NCBI GenBank assembly: GCA_904501975.1
Contig: CAJGCZ010000049.1
Location: 1 to 12,965, forward strand
Reading direction: 5' to 3'
DNA length: 12,965 nucleotides
Origin: an uncultured Akkermansia sp.
GTDB lineage: Bacteria; Verrucomicrobiota; Verrucomicrobiia; Verrucomicrobiales; Akkermansiaceae
The number at the start of each line of letters is the position of its first letter. Position 1 is the first letter of the stretch. Below, piece after piece: positions 12,820-12,965 of the stretch. Position numbers and translations under genes: made by a program. A model generated the notes under the pieces. It saw only the letters and a list, made by a program, of their open reading frames with translations. It was not told where the DNA came from and ran no database searches.

Positions 12820-12965
12820 GCTTGTACCCCGCGCAGCAGCTTTCTGTGGCTGGCAACCGTGAAGAGTTCAGCATACCTCCCACGCCTCTGGGCGACCTTG
12901 TCTGCCGATTCCATCTGGTCTGGGCAAAGGTGAATGGCGAGATTCAGCCGTGCATCAACCACCCC
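12816..12965 (+). CDS. Partial: N-terminus of an unknown protein
   Basis: Fifty codons (MSLYPAQQLSVAGN..., REEFSIPPTPLGDLVCRFHL, VWAKVNGEIQPCINHP) are open to the right edge and the 3' end is missing. The start is set by the AAAGGAGG site and the ATGA overlap with the preceding stop. No domain can be named from so short a piece. Confidence 0.68.
   Translation, partial: MSLYPAQQLSVAGNREEFSIPPTPLGDLVCRFHLVWAKVNGEIQPCINHP

Overview
The window reads as part of an integrated mobile element (ICE, prophage or satellite-like). Most genes lie on the minus strand, and two lie on the plus strand at the right end. The host cannot be fixed from this sequence. Moderate GC in the core genes, almost no Shine-Dalgarno sites on the minus strand, and a recombinase/DUF2924 module of a type I associate with Verrucomicrobiota and Proteobacteria make a host-associated verrucomicrobium (Akkermansia-like) a tentative guess. 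No rRNA, tRNA or CRISPR array was seen.

Layout in the direction of minus-strand transcription, right to left. (1) 12322-9778: an AT-rich, overlapping two-gene unit of unknown function with its own promoter and a strong intrinsic terminator. (2) 9605-5554: an operon beginning at a TATAAT box. It encodes a sigma-70-like factor, a phage-type SF2/SNF2-like helicase, a DUF2800 RecB/Cas4-like nuclease, a probable ssDNA-binding or recombination accessory protein, and a small unknown protein. This resembles the DNA-metabolism block of a phage, but no polymerase is visible. (3) 5447-2361: a tightly coupled recombination module with three ATGA overlaps behind one sigma-70 promoter. It contains a fusion protein ending in a DUF2924-like domain, a DUF2924 protein, a large serine recombinase with intact catalytic residues, and a helix-turn-helix protein. 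(4) 2213-1: a GT11-family (alpha-1,2-fucosyltransferase-like) glycosyltransferase with an odd long N-terminus, followed by the disordered start of a gene that runs off the window.

At the right end two plus-strand genes (12460-12819, and 12816 running off the window) diverge from the AT-rich unit. They have different composition, and the second has a classical AAAGGAGG ribosome-binding site.

The main non-gene signals follow. An about 17-20 bp box (CCTGTGTTACGGAATGA) occurs three times, each copy beside an AT-rich palindrome. Two copies lie inverted at the exact edges of the AT-rich block (9029-9045 and 12411-12427), and the third is in front of the glycosyltransferase (1968-1988). There is also a 63 bp imperfect palindrome (2248-2310) just beyond the recombinase operon, which could be a structured RNA or an attachment site. 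The strongest candidate for something undescribed is the AT-rich cargo block (two unknown genes plus a sigma-like gene) bounded by this box.
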